From: Bacteroidaceae bacterium
GTDB lineage: Bacteria > Bacteroidota > Bacteroidia > Bacteroidales > Bacteroidaceae
Assembly (NCBI GenBank): GCA_017555585.1
Contig: JAFZGA010000003.1
Coordinates: 19,236-83,235 of the forward strand
Length of the DNA stretch: 64,000 nucleotides
Direction of reading: 5' to 3'
In this document: positions 54,625 to 63,791 of the stretch, piece after piece
Layout of the letters: each line of letters starts with the position of its first letter
Position numbering within the stretch: the stretch's first letter is position 1
Program-made: the position numbers and the translations under genes
The notes under the pieces: model-generated
Told to the model about the DNA's origin: nothing
Databases searched by the model: none
What the model saw: only the letters and a program-made list of their open reading frames with translations

Positions 54625-55212
54625 ATGAATATGAAAAAGTCAACAATTATTGTTTTGGTAGTTATAGCAGTGGTAGCTGTGTGGGGTATAACAGGTTATA
54701 ATGGTCTTGTGAAGGCCGATGAGGCTGTCACTACAGCGTGGAGCAATGTCGAGAACCAGTATCAGCGCCGTGCCGACCTTATTCCTAACCTTGTGAATAC
54801 AGTCAAGGGTTACGCAGCGCATGAGAAGGAGACCTTCGATGCGGTTGTTGCAGCCCGCACACGTGCGACACAGGTCACTGTGAATGCCGAAAATCTGACT
54901 CCCGAAATGCTTCAGGAGTATCAGAAGAGCCAGGGTGAGGTAGGTGCTGCGCTTGGTCGTCTGCTTGCCGTTGCCGAGGCTTACCCCGATCTCAAGGCGA
55001 ACAAAAACTTCCTGGAGCTGCAGGCTCAGCTCGAGGGTGCCGAGAATCGCATAAGCGTTGAGCGTCGCAACTTCAACGAGGCTGCGAAAAAATACAATAC
55101 CTCGATACGTACATTCCCACGCAATATTCTTGCCGGAATGTTCGGCTTTGAGAAACGCCCCTATTTTGAGGCGCAGGCAGGTGTCGAGAATGTTCCTGTA
55201 GTGCAGTTTTGA
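54625..55212 (+). CDS. lemA: LemA family protein
   Basis: A 195-residue protein with one N-terminal transmembrane helix (STIIVLVVIAVVAVWGITGY) and a helical bundle with the hallmark WSNVENQYQRRADLIPNLVNTVKGYA segment. The final strand YFEAQAGVENVPVVQF is typical of LemA. Start ATG at 54625 or the next at 54631. It is commonly adjacent to a TPM-domain gene, as here. The function is unsettled; a role in envelope stress or phospholipid homeostasis has been proposed for relatives. Confidence 0.9.
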   Translation: MNMKKSTIIVLVVIAVVAVWGITGYNGLVKADEAVTTAWSNVENQYQRRADLIPNLVNTVKGYAAHEKETFDAVVAARTRATQVTVNAENLTPEMLQEYQKSQGEVGAALGRLLAVAEAYPDLKANKNFLELQAQLEGAENRISVERRNFNEAAKKYNTSIRTFPRNILAGMFGFEKRPYFEAQAGVENVPVVQF

Positions 55213-55238
55213 CAGATGTAAATAAAATATATTCAACA

Positions 55239-56396
55239 ATGGAAATAACATCATTTATTAAATATGTAGGCGTCGATGATCTTGACATCGACCTTTTTGA
55301 GAGCCAATATGTTGTGCCCGAGGGTATGGCATACAACTCCTATGTAATCCTCGATGAAAAGGTGGCAATTATGGACACCGCCGATGCCCGTAAACGTGCA
55401 GAGTGGTGGGCTAACGTAGAGAATGTGCTCGACGGAAGAACGCCTGACTATCTTGTTGTGCAGCATGTAGAACCAGACCATGCGTCGCTCATTGCCGAGG
55501 TGCTGGAGAAGTATCCGCACCTGAAAGTGGTTGCAACGGCAAAGGCAGTGCAGATGATGCCGCAGTTCTTCCCTGCCGCCGATTTTGCCGATCGTACCAT
55601 CGCTGTAAAGGAGGGTGACACCTTGTCTTTGGGTAGTCATACACTGCAATTCTTTGTCGCGCCTATGGTGCATTGGCCCGAGGTGATGGTAAGCTATGAG
55701 CAGAGCGAGAAGGTTCTTTTCTCTGCCGACGGCTTCGGAAAGTTCGGTGCATTGTGCAATGGCGGTTCATGGGATTGCGAGGCACGCCGTTACTATTTCA
55801 ATATCTGCGGAAAATATGGCGTGCAGGTACAGGCTCTGCTCAAGAAGGCAGCAACGCTCGATATAGATATCATATGCCCGTTGCATGGTCCTGTGCTCAC
55901 AGAGAATCTGGGTCATTATATAGGCCTTTATGATACATGGAGCAAGTATGAACCCGAAACAGAGGGTGTTTTTGTTGCCTATGCATCAATCCATGGCGGA
56001 ACGGGTGTAGCTGCGGAAAGGCTTGCCGAAATGTTGCGCGATAAGGGCGCACCGAAGGTTTTTGTGACCGATCTTTCGCGTTGCGACATGGCTGAAGCTG
56101 TCGAGGATGCTTTCCGTTACAGCCACATGGTGGTGTGCGCCGCTTCTTACGATGCCGATGTGTTCCCGCCGATGCACGACTTCCTGCATCACCTGAAAAT
56201 CAAGAATTTCCAGAACCACAAGGTGGCAATCATGGAAAACGGCTCTTGGGCACCTACTGCCGGCCGTGTGATGCGCGGAATGCTTGAAGGGATGAAAAAT
56301 GTGGAAATCGTTGAACCTATGGTTACAATCCGCTCCCGAATGAAGGACGCTGATTTGCCGGTAATGGCAGAACTTGCTGACAATTTGTTAAAATAA
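55239..56396 (+). CDS. Flavodiiron protein (A-type flavoprotein)
   Basis: Reduces oxygen (or nitric oxide) to water, protecting an anaerobe. The N-terminal metallo-beta-lactamase-like domain keeps every diiron ligand: His76, Glu78, Asp80 and His81 in HVEPDH, His145 in HWPE, Asp164 in SADGFG and His216 in PLHGPV. The C-terminal flavodoxin domain begins near residue 246 (VFVAYASIHGGTGVAAERLA). ATG at 55239 gives MEITSFIKYVG and 385 residues, the normal length. It is followed by a terminator. Confidence 0.93.
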   Translation: MEITSFIKYVGVDDLDIDLFESQYVVPEGMAYNSYVILDEKVAIMDTADARKRAEWWANVENVLDGRTPDYLVVQHVEPDHASLIAEVLEKYPHLKVVATAKAVQMMPQFFPAADFADRTIAVKEGDTLSLGSHTLQFFVAPMVHWPEVMVSYEQSEKVLFSADGFGKFGALCNGGSWDCEARRYYFNICGKYGVQVQALLKKAATLDIDIICPLHGPVLTENLGHYIGLYDTWSKYEPETEGVFVAYASIHGGTGVAAERLAEMLRDKGAPKVFVTDLSRCDMAEAVEDAFRYSHMVVCAASYDADVFPPMHDFLHHLKIKNFQNHKVAIMENGSWAPTAGRVMRGMLEGMKNVEIVEPMVTIRSRMKDADLPVMAELADNLLK

Positions 56397-56401
56397 GCAT
56401 T

Positions 56402-56432
56402 AGAGTGAGTGGGGTTCCACTCACTTTTTTGT
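56402..56432 (+). terminator. Terminator of the flavodiiron gene
   Basis: A 9-bp stem (56404-56412 with 56417-56425), then TTTTTTG. Confidence 0.85.
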
Positions 56433-56470
56433 TAAAATGCGCCGTTGCAAAGAATTGTTGTTAATAAATA

Positions 56471-56502
56471 TTTGTTATTATAAATATAAAACTCTATTTT
56501 TG
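56471..56502 (+). promoter_or_regulatory. Promoter of the GH95 gene
   Basis: TTTG at 56471-56474, exactly 20 nt, then TATTTTTG at 56495-56502. The leader is about 80 nt. Confidence 0.78.
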
Positions 56503-56590
56503 TTCGTTGAAATGGTATGCTCCGAAGTATGCCATGGTTGGTTTTGCATGAATCAATAAAACTTAATACTAACAATTTAACACAAACTCT

Positions 56591-59500
56591 ATGAAAAAGA
56601 TTACAATGTTCATTGTGTCGTTGTTCCTTGCTGTAGGTGCTATGGCACAAATTGACACTAATCAGGAGTATCGTTTGAAAGATGTTTCGACAGGTTTGTA
56701 TCTTAATGCAGCAAACCATGACGAACATTCCGGTGGTACTCACGGTGGTGTAAATGTAGCCGACAAGGCTGAAAACGATGACCAGATTTTCAGTTTTGAG
56801 AAGGCTGACAACGGTTATTATTTGAAGACAAGAACAGGCTATTATGTTTTCTGCCAATCTTGGAATGTTGATGCTTTGCAGAGTCCAAAGAGAACTGTAT
56901 TGACTTTCCCTTCTGCCGGTAACGGTACATACTACATCATGAACGGTAGTAAGTATTTCAAGGTTGAATATGTTTCGGCAGGATCAGGCTACTATCCTTT
57001 TGGCGATGCAACTCAGGATAAGGCTGCAAAATGGACTCTTGAGCCGGTGTATGTTGGTCCTGTAACTTACACTGTAAAAGTGCTCGGTACAGATGACGCA
57101 GCTGCAGCTGTTACTTTCGACGGTCAGGAATACAAGGCTGATGCAACATTCGAGACAACAAAGGCTATCAAGAAAGGTGATTTCGCTCCTGCTGCAGTTG
57201 AAGGCAAGATGGCTGTGGTTAATATAGACGGTACAACAGTATATGTTAGCTATTTCAATGCCGATCAGACTTTCTATACAATTCAGGGTGGTCATGGCGG
57301 TTATGTAAGCTTGAATCCTGATTATGTTGATGGTGGCAATCTCTTGCTTACAAATACAAACACTCCACGCGACAACCAGGGCATCTGGGCTTTTGTGGCT
57401 GAAGGTTCTGCTTATAAGATCTATAACTACTCTACAGGTCTTTCAATGGTTCTTGGTATGACCGGCAGTGAGGCTAATGCCCGTGCAAAGATGGTCAGCC
57501 CTGAGAATACCGCATATACTACAACATTTGACGGTACAATCAAGTTCAGCACAACAGATCCTTCATACATCAAAAAGGCAGGTACAAGCAACGATTACTG
57601 GAACAAGCGTGGCAACTACCTCGCATTGTGGAACAGTTCTGCTGCTGCAAACAATGATACCGGTAGTAAGTTCTTCCTCGAGGCTGTAGATTATGCCGAT
57701 TATCCCGATGTGTATATCCACGAGATTTCTGATATCGAGGGTGTATCTTCGTACTCACCAAAGAATCCTAACACATTGTGGTACACAACATCTGCTGAGG
57801 CTGCTGGTGTAAGCTATCCTTGGATGGAATATGCATTGCCACTCGGTAACGGTGAGCTTGGCTGTATGGTATTCGGTGGTGTACGCACCGAGGAACTCCA
57901 GTTCAATGAAAAAACACTTTGGAGCGGTCCTGCAAACGTTGTAGGTGCAGGTGGCGGTAACCGTACATTCATGAACTTCGGTTCTTTGTTCATTGCAAAC
58001 AACGACAATGCTGTTTATGAAGGAGTAACGGATTATGTACGTTACCTCGACATCGAAGAGGGTATCGCAGGCGTTGAGTTTAAGAACGCCAACGGTACAA
58101 AGCAGGTTCGCAAGTACTTCAGCTCTGCTCCTGATCAGGTAATTGCAGGTCAGTATAAGAGCGAGGGTGAGGACAAGCTCAACCTCACATTTATGCTTGA
58201 GCCTGGTGCTGGTATCGGCGCAAGTGCTGTTACATACAACGGTAATGTTGCTGAGTTTACAGGTGCAATGACTTCTGTTAACTTTGCTGCACGTCTGCAT
58301 GTAGTTGCTGACGATGCTGCAACAATAACAGCTACAGGCAAGGGTATTACAGTAAAGAACGCTACTGAGGTTACATTCTATCTTAAGGGTGCTACAAACT
58401 TCAACGGCGACATGGAGGTTCTCAACAACTACTTCACAACAGAAACTCCTGCTCAGGTTAGCGAGCGCGCAAAGGCTGAAATCGAGAAGGCTATTGACAA
58501 GGGCTTTGCTGCTGTTGAGGCTGATCACATTGCCGATTTCACAGCAATCACAAAGCGTATGACATTCGACCTTGGTCTTACAACTCCAACAGTTGATACA
58601 AAGACATTGGTTGACAACTACTATCCTAACAACCCTAACGCAAACAGCACTCAGAACGACCACCTGTTCCTTGAGCAGTTGTATTTCCACTATGGCCGTT
58701 ACTTGGCTATCAGCTCTAACCGCAAGCCTATTGCTGCTCCAAACAACCTTCAGGGTATCTGGAACGACCGTGGTGCCGATTCACCTTGGAACTCTGACGT
58801 TCACACAAACATCAATATCCAGATGAACTACTGGCCAACAGAAATCACTAACCTTTCAGACCTTCACAAGCCATTCGTGAACTTCATTATCCGTGGTGCT
58901 CAGAGCGAGGGTTGGAAGAAGGTTGGTCAGCAGTACAATGGCGGATATGGCTGGAGCGTACTCACTGAGTCTTCACTCTACAATAGTATGAGTACATGGG
59001 GTAGCAACTACCTGGTAGCCAATGTATGGTACACAAGTCACTTGTGGATGCACTACCGTTATACTCAGGATAAGGAGTTCTTGCGCAAGGCATTCCCTGT
59101 AATGTGGGATTGTGCAGAGTTCTGGTTCCACCGTCTTATCAAGGACCGCCGAGTTAATGACGGTACATGGGTTGCTCCTGACGAGTTCAGTGCCGAGCAG
59201 CACGGAAACGAAAAAGAGGACGCTACTGCTCACGCACAGCAGATGATCAGCTACCTCTTCGAGAATATCGCTGAGGCTATCGAAATTCTTGGTGCGAATA
59301 CATTGAACCTTTCACAGGCCGACCTTGACAAGCTCGATGATTATTTGAAGAATACTGACAAGGGCTTGCACACCGAGGTTTACGACGGTAAGTGGGGTAA
59401 TCCTTGCTTCGGCGTAAGTACAGGTGATGTATTGCTCCGCGAGTGGAAGTACTCTCCTTACTCAGTAGGTGAGAAGGGCCACCGCCACATCTCACACTTG

Positions 59501-60256
59501 ATGGCTCTCTTCCCAATGGATCAGATTACTCCTGAGAGCGAGTACTTTACTCCTGCAGTTAACGCCCTCAAGCATCGTGGTGACGCAGCTACAGGTTGGT
59601 CAATGGGTTGGAAGGTTAACCTTTGGGCTCGTGCTCAGGACGGTGACCACGCTCACATCATCATCAAGAACGCATTGAAGCACTCAACAACATACGGAAC
59701 AGACCAGGGCCAGGGTGGTATCTACTACAACCTCTTCGACTCACACGCTCCATTCCAGATTGACGGTAACTTCGGTGTTTGCTCAGGTATTGCAGAGATG
59801 TTGTTGCAGAGCGCACACGGTTACATCAATATCCTTCCTGCATTGCCAGCAGTATGGAACAAGACCGGTAAGGTAACAGGTATGAAGGCTATGGGTAACT
59901 TCGTTGTTGATTTCAATTGGGCCGATGGAAAGTGCTTGTCTGCAAAGATTCTAAGCAATGCCGGTGCTGAGCTTAAGGTACGTTGCACACGTGGTGCAAT
60001 GGAGATCGCTAAGGCTCGCGTAACAGTTGATGGCAAGGAGGTTGGTATCACAGTTGATGAGCACGGTATCGCAACAATTCCTTGCGAGAAGGATGCTGTT
60101 GTTGAGATTGACTTCACAACTGAGACTGCAATCGAGGCAGTTGTTGCCGAGACAGCAAAGAACGGTGCTATCTACGATATCCAGGGCCGTCGTGTAACAG
60201 CGGTTGCAAACAACCAGGTTTACATCCAGGACGGTGTAAAGAGAATATCAAAGTAA
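56591..60256 (+). CDS. GH95 alpha-L-fucosidase with lectin-like N-terminal domains
   Basis: A secreted 1221-residue glycosidase. The signal peptide (MKKITMFIVSLFLAVGAMAQ) is followed by two beta-trefoil-like modules (about 22-150 and 220-370; EYRLKDVSTGLYLN, KIYNYSTGLSMVLG). A GH95 catalytic module runs from about 385 (WMEYALPLGNGELGCMVFGG). Residues corresponding to the catalytic set are visible: Asn740 and Asn742 in HTNINIQMNYW, Glu869 in FSAEQHG and Asp1058 in FQIDGNFG. GH95 enzymes cleave alpha-1,2-fucosyl and related linkages of host glycans. A C-terminal segment (IYDIQGRRVTAVANNQVYIQ) resembles sorting-like tails of secreted Bacteroidetes proteins. Codon use is strongly biased, suggesting high expression. 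Confidence 0.9.
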   Translation: MKKITMFIVSLFLAVGAMAQIDTNQEYRLKDVSTGLYLNAANHDEHSGGTHGGVNVADKAENDDQIFSFEKADNGYYLKTRTGYYVFCQSWNVDALQSPKRTVLTFPSAGNGTYYIMNGSKYFKVEYVSAGSGYYPFGDATQDKAAKWTLEPVYVGPVTYTVKVLGTDDAAAAVTFDGQEYKADATFETTKAIKKGDFAPAAVEGKMAVVNIDGTTVYVSYFNADQTFYTIQGGHGGYVSLNPDYVDGGNLLLTNTNTPRDNQGIWAFVAEGSAYKIYNYSTGLSMVLGMTGSEANARAKMVSPENTAYTTTFDGTIKFSTTDPSYIKKAGTSNDYWNKRGNYLALWNSSAAANNDTGSKFFLEAVDYADYPDVYIHEISDIEGVSSYSPKNPNTLWYTTSAEAAGVSYPWMEYALPLGNGELGCMVFGGVRTEELQFNEKTLWSGPANVVGAGGGNRTFMNFGSLFIANNDNAVYEGVTDYVRYLDIEEGIAGVEFKNANGTKQVRKYFSSAPDQVIAGQYKSEGEDKLNLTFMLEPGAGIGASAVTYNGNVAEFTGAMTSVNFAARLHVVADDAATITATGKGITVKNATEVTFYLKGATNFNGDMEVLNNYFTTETPAQVSERAKAEIEKAIDKGFAAVEADHIADFTAITKRMTFDLGLTTPTVDTKTLVDNYYPNNPNANSTQNDHLFLEQLYFHYGRYLAISSNRKPIAAPNNLQGIWNDRGADSPWNSDVHTNINIQMNYWPTEITNLSDLHKPFVNFIIRGAQSEGWKKVGQQYNGGYGWSVLTESSLYNSMSTWGSNYLVANVWYTSHLWMHYRYTQDKEFLRKAFPVMWDCAEFWFHRLIKDRRVNDGTWVAPDEFSAEQHGNEKEDATAHAQQMISYLFENIAEAIEILGANTLNLSQADLDKLDDYLKNTDKGLHTEVYDGKWGNPCFGVSTGDVLLREWKYSPYSVGEKGHRHISHLMALFPMDQITPESEYFTPAVNALKHRGDAATGWSMGWKVNLWARAQDGDHAHIIIKNALKHSTTYGTDQGQGGIYYNLFDSHAPFQIDGNFGVCSGIAEMLLQSAHGYINILPALPAVWNKTGKVTGMKAMGNFVVDFNWADGKCLSAKILSNAGAELKVRCTRGAMEIAKARVTVDGKEVGITVDEHGIATIPCEKDAVVEIDFTTETAIEAVVAETAKNGAIYDIQGRRVTAVANNQVYIQDGVKRISK

Positions 60257-60276
60257 TTTGATCTCATAATAACTTT

Positions 60277-60315
60277 AATTAGGGCTTCGCATGTGCGAAG
60301 CCCTAATTGTTTTTA
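60277..60315 (+). terminator. Terminator of the GH95 gene
   Basis: A perfect 15-bp stem (60277-60291 with 60294-60308) and GTTTTT. Confidence 0.87.
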
Positions 60316-60371
60316 ATGCGTGAAAATTTGTGGCTTGTAGATGTGGGGTTGCTCACACAGGAAGTACAAAA

Positions 60372-60403
60372 CTTGCCGTTTCTTGAACTTTGCCTTATCT
60401 TTA
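60372..60403 (+). promoter_or_regulatory. Promoter of the M1 peptidase gene
   Basis: CTTG at 60372-60375, 20 nt, then TATCTTTA at 60396-60403, a near match to TAnnTTTG. The leader is about 25 nt. Confidence 0.5.
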
Positions 60404-60433
60404 CAAAAAAAAAGAAACAGCAATCAGCACACA

Positions 60434-62938
60434 ATGAGAACAACACTGGCAACATATCTTTTAGCCTTACTGCTGTCGGGCTGCTACGGAACAACCAGCG
60501 ACAACAGCAGCATGTATGACTGCGGCATATCACAAGAGTTGGCCCTGTCAAGAAGGGAAAATATAAAGAACCCTGAATACATCCTGCAATTCAGCATTCC
60601 ACAGAGCAAGGATAGCGCAATACACGGCAACATTGACATTACATTCGACATTGATGCGCCACAGGAGGTAATAATTGATTTCAGGGAGGAGAACAACATC
60701 TGTTCAGTCAAAGCCAACGGCAATGCCACCACATACAAGGTACACAACGAGCATATCATAATCCCTGCCACAGCCCTTGCATGTGGTCACAACAGCATCA
60801 GTATATCATTCATCGCCGGCAACCAGTCGCTGAATCGCAACGAGGAATTCCTATACACCCTGCTCGTTCCCGACAGGGCACGCACCGTATTCCCTTGCTT
60901 TGACCAGCCCGATATGAAGGCCACATTCAAGCTCGCGCTGGAGCTGCCCGAAGCATGGAGTGCCATATCCAACTCTCCCGTAACCGAAGAGTTTGTGAAA
61001 GGCGACCGTAAGATGGTACGTTTTGCACCTACAGAGCCATTGAGTACATATCTGTTCTCGTTTGTTGCCGGCATATTCAAAAAAGAGGAGTACAATGACG
61101 GCAAGCATACCTTCGCGGCATACCACCGCGAGACAGAACCCGACCGCATAGCACAGTTGCTGACAATATTCAGCCAAGTGGCAATGTCGCTCGATTGGCT
61201 GGAGGAATATACAGGCGTGCCATACCCCTTTGCCAAGTATGACTTCATCATTCTGCCCGGTTTCCAATATGGCGGTATGGAACACACCGGTGCAACGCTT
61301 TACAACGATACCAAGATGTTCCTCTCCAAGAACCCTACTCCTGACGAGGAACTCGACAGAGCGCACCTCATAGCACACGAGACGGCACACATGTGGTTCG
61401 GTGATTATGTCACCATGCAATGGTTCAATGACGTGTGGACCAAGGAGGTATTTGCCAACTATTTTGCCTCACGCATCACTGAGCCTATGTTCCCGGAAAT
61501 AAACCACCGCCTGAACTGGCTGAAGAACACAACCACCGCCGCACTTGGCGAGGACCGCACGCTGGGCGGAACGGCCATAAGGCAAGAACTTGACAATATG
61601 AGCAACGCCGGACTGATATACAACAACATAATATACAACAAGGCACCGGTAATGCTCGAGAAACTTGTCGAGATTATGGGTGAAGAGGCTTTCAGAGAGG
61701 GCATACATGAATATCTTACAGCATATTCCTACGGCAATGCAACGTGGGATGGACTGATTGCGATACTCGACAGCAAAAGCGAGAAAGACCTTGCCACATT
61801 CAGCGATGTATGGGTAAACAGCAAGGGAATGCCACATATCAGTTTCAGTATAGATGGCAACATGCTCGTTGCACAGCAGAGCGATCCATACAAAAGAGGG
61901 CTGGCATGGCCACAGAGCTTCAAAGTACGCCTTGTTGGTGAGGAAACAACCGATGTAGAGGTAGTCATGGATGGCACAACGACAAAGACACCCATCGGGC
62001 AGAGACCAATGTACATTCTCCCAAATAGTGACGGACGCGGCTACGGATACTTCCGCTACGACAGCGCATCGCTTGCATGGGTACAGAACAACTGGCATAC
62101 CATCGAGGACGAGACATGCCGTCAGGCACAGTTGATGAACATGCACGAAGCATTCCAGCATGGCGAGATAACAGCCGATGTATGGCTCAATTCTCTCCTG
62201 AACGGATTGCCGGGCGAAGAGAACCCCCTCATTGCCTCGACAATATGCAGCTACATTGGCAGACCGCTGGCCGAAGCCAACAATGCCGTAGCAGAAAAGG
62301 TCATATTCAGGATAGCCGAGGAACACAAACTGAAATCGTGCCGGCAGCAACTGTTGCGCACTCTGATATCAACAGCCGGTGACAGCACTGTGCGTAGCAT
62401 GCTGTACAATATATGGCACGAGGCTTCGCACCCGTTGCTGAACGAGAACGATTACATGAACCTCGCATACGAACTTGCCATACGTAACCCCAATAGGCAA
62501 AAGGAGATTATTGCAACACAATATGCAAGAATCAAGAACCCCGACAGGCAACGGCAGTTCGCTTTCATAGCACGTGCAACCACTCCCGACACCATTGAAC
62601 AGCAGGAGCTGTTCCGTTCGTTGCTAAAAGCCGAGAACCGCCGTACAGAACCATGGGCATTAAAGACATTGGGATACCTATGTCACCCGTTGCGCGAAGA
62701 TATGGCAGTGGAATACATTCGTGAAGCTCTCGACTCATTACAATACATTCAGCGCACAAGCGACATTTTCTTTCCACAGAACTGGACACGCACACTGTTG
62801 CGTGAGCGTCATAGCATCGAGGCATTACATGCGGTAGAAGGGTTCCTGAAGGATAATAAGGATTTTCCACCGTTACTCAAAAGCAAGATTCTGCAAGCAA
62901 CGTGGAACCTTCATAGGAGAAGTGCTGTAAAGGAATAA
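60434..62938 (+). CDS. M1-family aminopeptidase, lipoprotein
   Basis: A zinc aminopeptidase of 834 residues anchored as a lipoprotein (signal ending in LLLSGC). ATG at 60434 was chosen because it gives this lipobox; the longer frame does not. The zinc site is His315-Glu316-x-x-His319 with Glu338 in the HETAH-x18-E arrangement. The exopeptidase motif reads GGMEH (280-284) where GAMEN is the usual form. N-terminal saddle (about 45-240), catalytic and C-terminal helical HEAT-like domains are all present. It probably trims peptides at the cell envelope. It is the last recognised gene of the window. Confidence 0.92.
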   Translation: MRTTLATYLLALLLSGCYGTTSDNSSMYDCGISQELALSRRENIKNPEYILQFSIPQSKDSAIHGNIDITFDIDAPQEVIIDFREENNICSVKANGNATTYKVHNEHIIIPATALACGHNSISISFIAGNQSLNRNEEFLYTLLVPDRARTVFPCFDQPDMKATFKLALELPEAWSAISNSPVTEEFVKGDRKMVRFAPTEPLSTYLFSFVAGIFKKEEYNDGKHTFAAYHRETEPDRIAQLLTIFSQVAMSLDWLEEYTGVPYPFAKYDFIILPGFQYGGMEHTGATLYNDTKMFLSKNPTPDEELDRAHLIAHETAHMWFGDYVTMQWFNDVWTKEVFANYFASRITEPMFPEINHRLNWLKNTTTAALGEDRTLGGTAIRQELDNMSNAGLIYNNIIYNKAPVMLEKLVEIMGEEAFREGIHEYLTAYSYGNATWDGLIAILDSKSEKDLATFSDVWVNSKGMPHISFSIDGNMLVAQQSDPYKRGLAWPQSFKVRLVGEETTDVEVVMDGTTTKTPIGQRPMYILPNSDGRGYGYFRYDSASLAWVQNNWHTIEDETCRQAQLMNMHEAFQHGEITADVWLNSLLNGLPGEENPLIASTICSYIGRPLAEANNAVAEKVIFRIAEEHKLKSCRQQLLRTLISTAGDSTVRSMLYNIWHEASHPLLNENDYMNLAYELAIRNPNRQKEIIATQYARIKNPDRQRQFAFIARATTPDTIEQQELFRSLLKAENRRTEPWALKTLGYLCHPLREDMAVEYIREALDSLQYIQRTSDIFFPQNWTRTLLRERHSIEALHAVEGFLKDNKDFPPLLKSKILQATWNLHRRSAVKE

Positions 62939-62976
62939 TGTATGTATGTGCGCGCGAGCGCGTACAAGTAATCCCG

Positions 62977-63062
62977 TTACGGCAGATTTGCAATCTGCCG
63001 TAAATTCGTCTTGGCGGATATGTTATCTGCCATGATTGAGTATTAGGGTTTGCAACCCGTAA
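62977..63062. repeat. Cluster of three REP-like short palindromes
   Basis: Three hairpins in 86 nt: 62977-62988 with 62992-63003 (perfect 12 bp, loop TGC), 63013-63020 with 63024-63031 (8 bp, one G-T, loop TGT), and 63046-63050 with 63054-63058 (5 bp, loop TGC, flanked by TTA and TAA). They resemble repetitive extragenic palindromes in size and loop, and directly follow the M1 gene. No transposase of the REP-associated type is visible here. Confidence 0.65.
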
Positions 63063-63200
63063 AAAGCAACGAAACGTGTCATGTCGACAGAGCGTATGCG
63101 ACGAGACATCTCTTTATGGCATGTCGTGTCATTTGTATTCTACTGCAGTTCTTAACCTTAATACTGTTTTCTTTTATTCTTTTTGTAGTTTTTCTTTTAT

Positions 63201-63791
63201 GTACTTTCTGTACCGACAGAAAGTACCAAAGAGCTCGGCACACGGGAAAAATCTTCACAAACGTCCTTTGCTCAGGCCACATAATGTGAGCCTTCGGTCG
63301 GTCGTCTGTTCGTCACTCCAGGCTTTCGGTTGTTTTCAGGGTGCTGCGGAACTCGCTTCACGCGGATATTTGGAATAATATATATCCGCATTACGCTCAA
63401 ACAGCCTCGCACAATGGCCTGAAAACAACCGGCCTTGCGTTGGATTTTTCAACGGTGCCGTCCTTGGGATATTACTTCTGCTAGTATGTTGTCCGACACG
63501 ACGGCTTCTGGAGATTTCGCCCTGCGGTCGAGAATGACATGCATCACACTTTCCACCAGCAGAGGTAATTCCCAAAGAAAACCGGCAGTGTTAAAAATAT
63601 AGTGAAAGCCCGTTTCTGTTCAGGAGTAAGCGAGGACATGTCTAAAGTGCGGTAGCGTTATATTTTTCAAAAACGCTAAACCGCACAAGTCCCGGAGCGC
63701 CTGAACAGAAACGAAAAGGCTTAAACGACAAGTAATGTTCGGCTGAGTGCTCACAGTGTGGCACGAGCAGAAGAACATTGTGAATGCTTGT
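63201..63791. other. Gene-free region packed with nested inverted repeats (candidate structured RNA or decayed element)
   Basis: Five successive inverted-repeat structures. (a) 63201-63211 with 63216-63226, perfect 11 bp. (b) 63327-63340 with 63418-63431, perfect 14 bp, continued past a TTT bulge by AGGC/GCCT (63320-63323, 63432-63435) and enclosing 63362-63369 with 63382-63389. (c) 63456-63482 with 63558-63587, imperfect. (d) 63611-63624 with 63700-63713, perfect 14 bp, continued past an AAAA bulge by AAGCC/GGCTT and enclosing two more stems (63648-63659 with 63672-63685). (e) 63734-63740 with 63773-63779, enclosing 63747-63750 with 63761-63764. Open frames here are short and unlike any family I know. 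Confidence 0.6.

Noticed and set aside
57755-58690. A 311-codon open frame antisense to the GH95 gene
   Set aside because: It is a shadow of the strongly biased codon use of GH95. It is cysteine- and valine-rich without domain character and has no promoter.
61469-62350. A 293-codon open frame antisense to the M1 peptidase gene
   Set aside because: It overlaps fully with a well-supported gene and has no recognisable motif or start signal.
63050-63378. Short open frames in the terminal gene-free region
   Set aside because: Overlapping frames of 79-100 codons have no domain, no consistent start signal and run through the inverted repeats.
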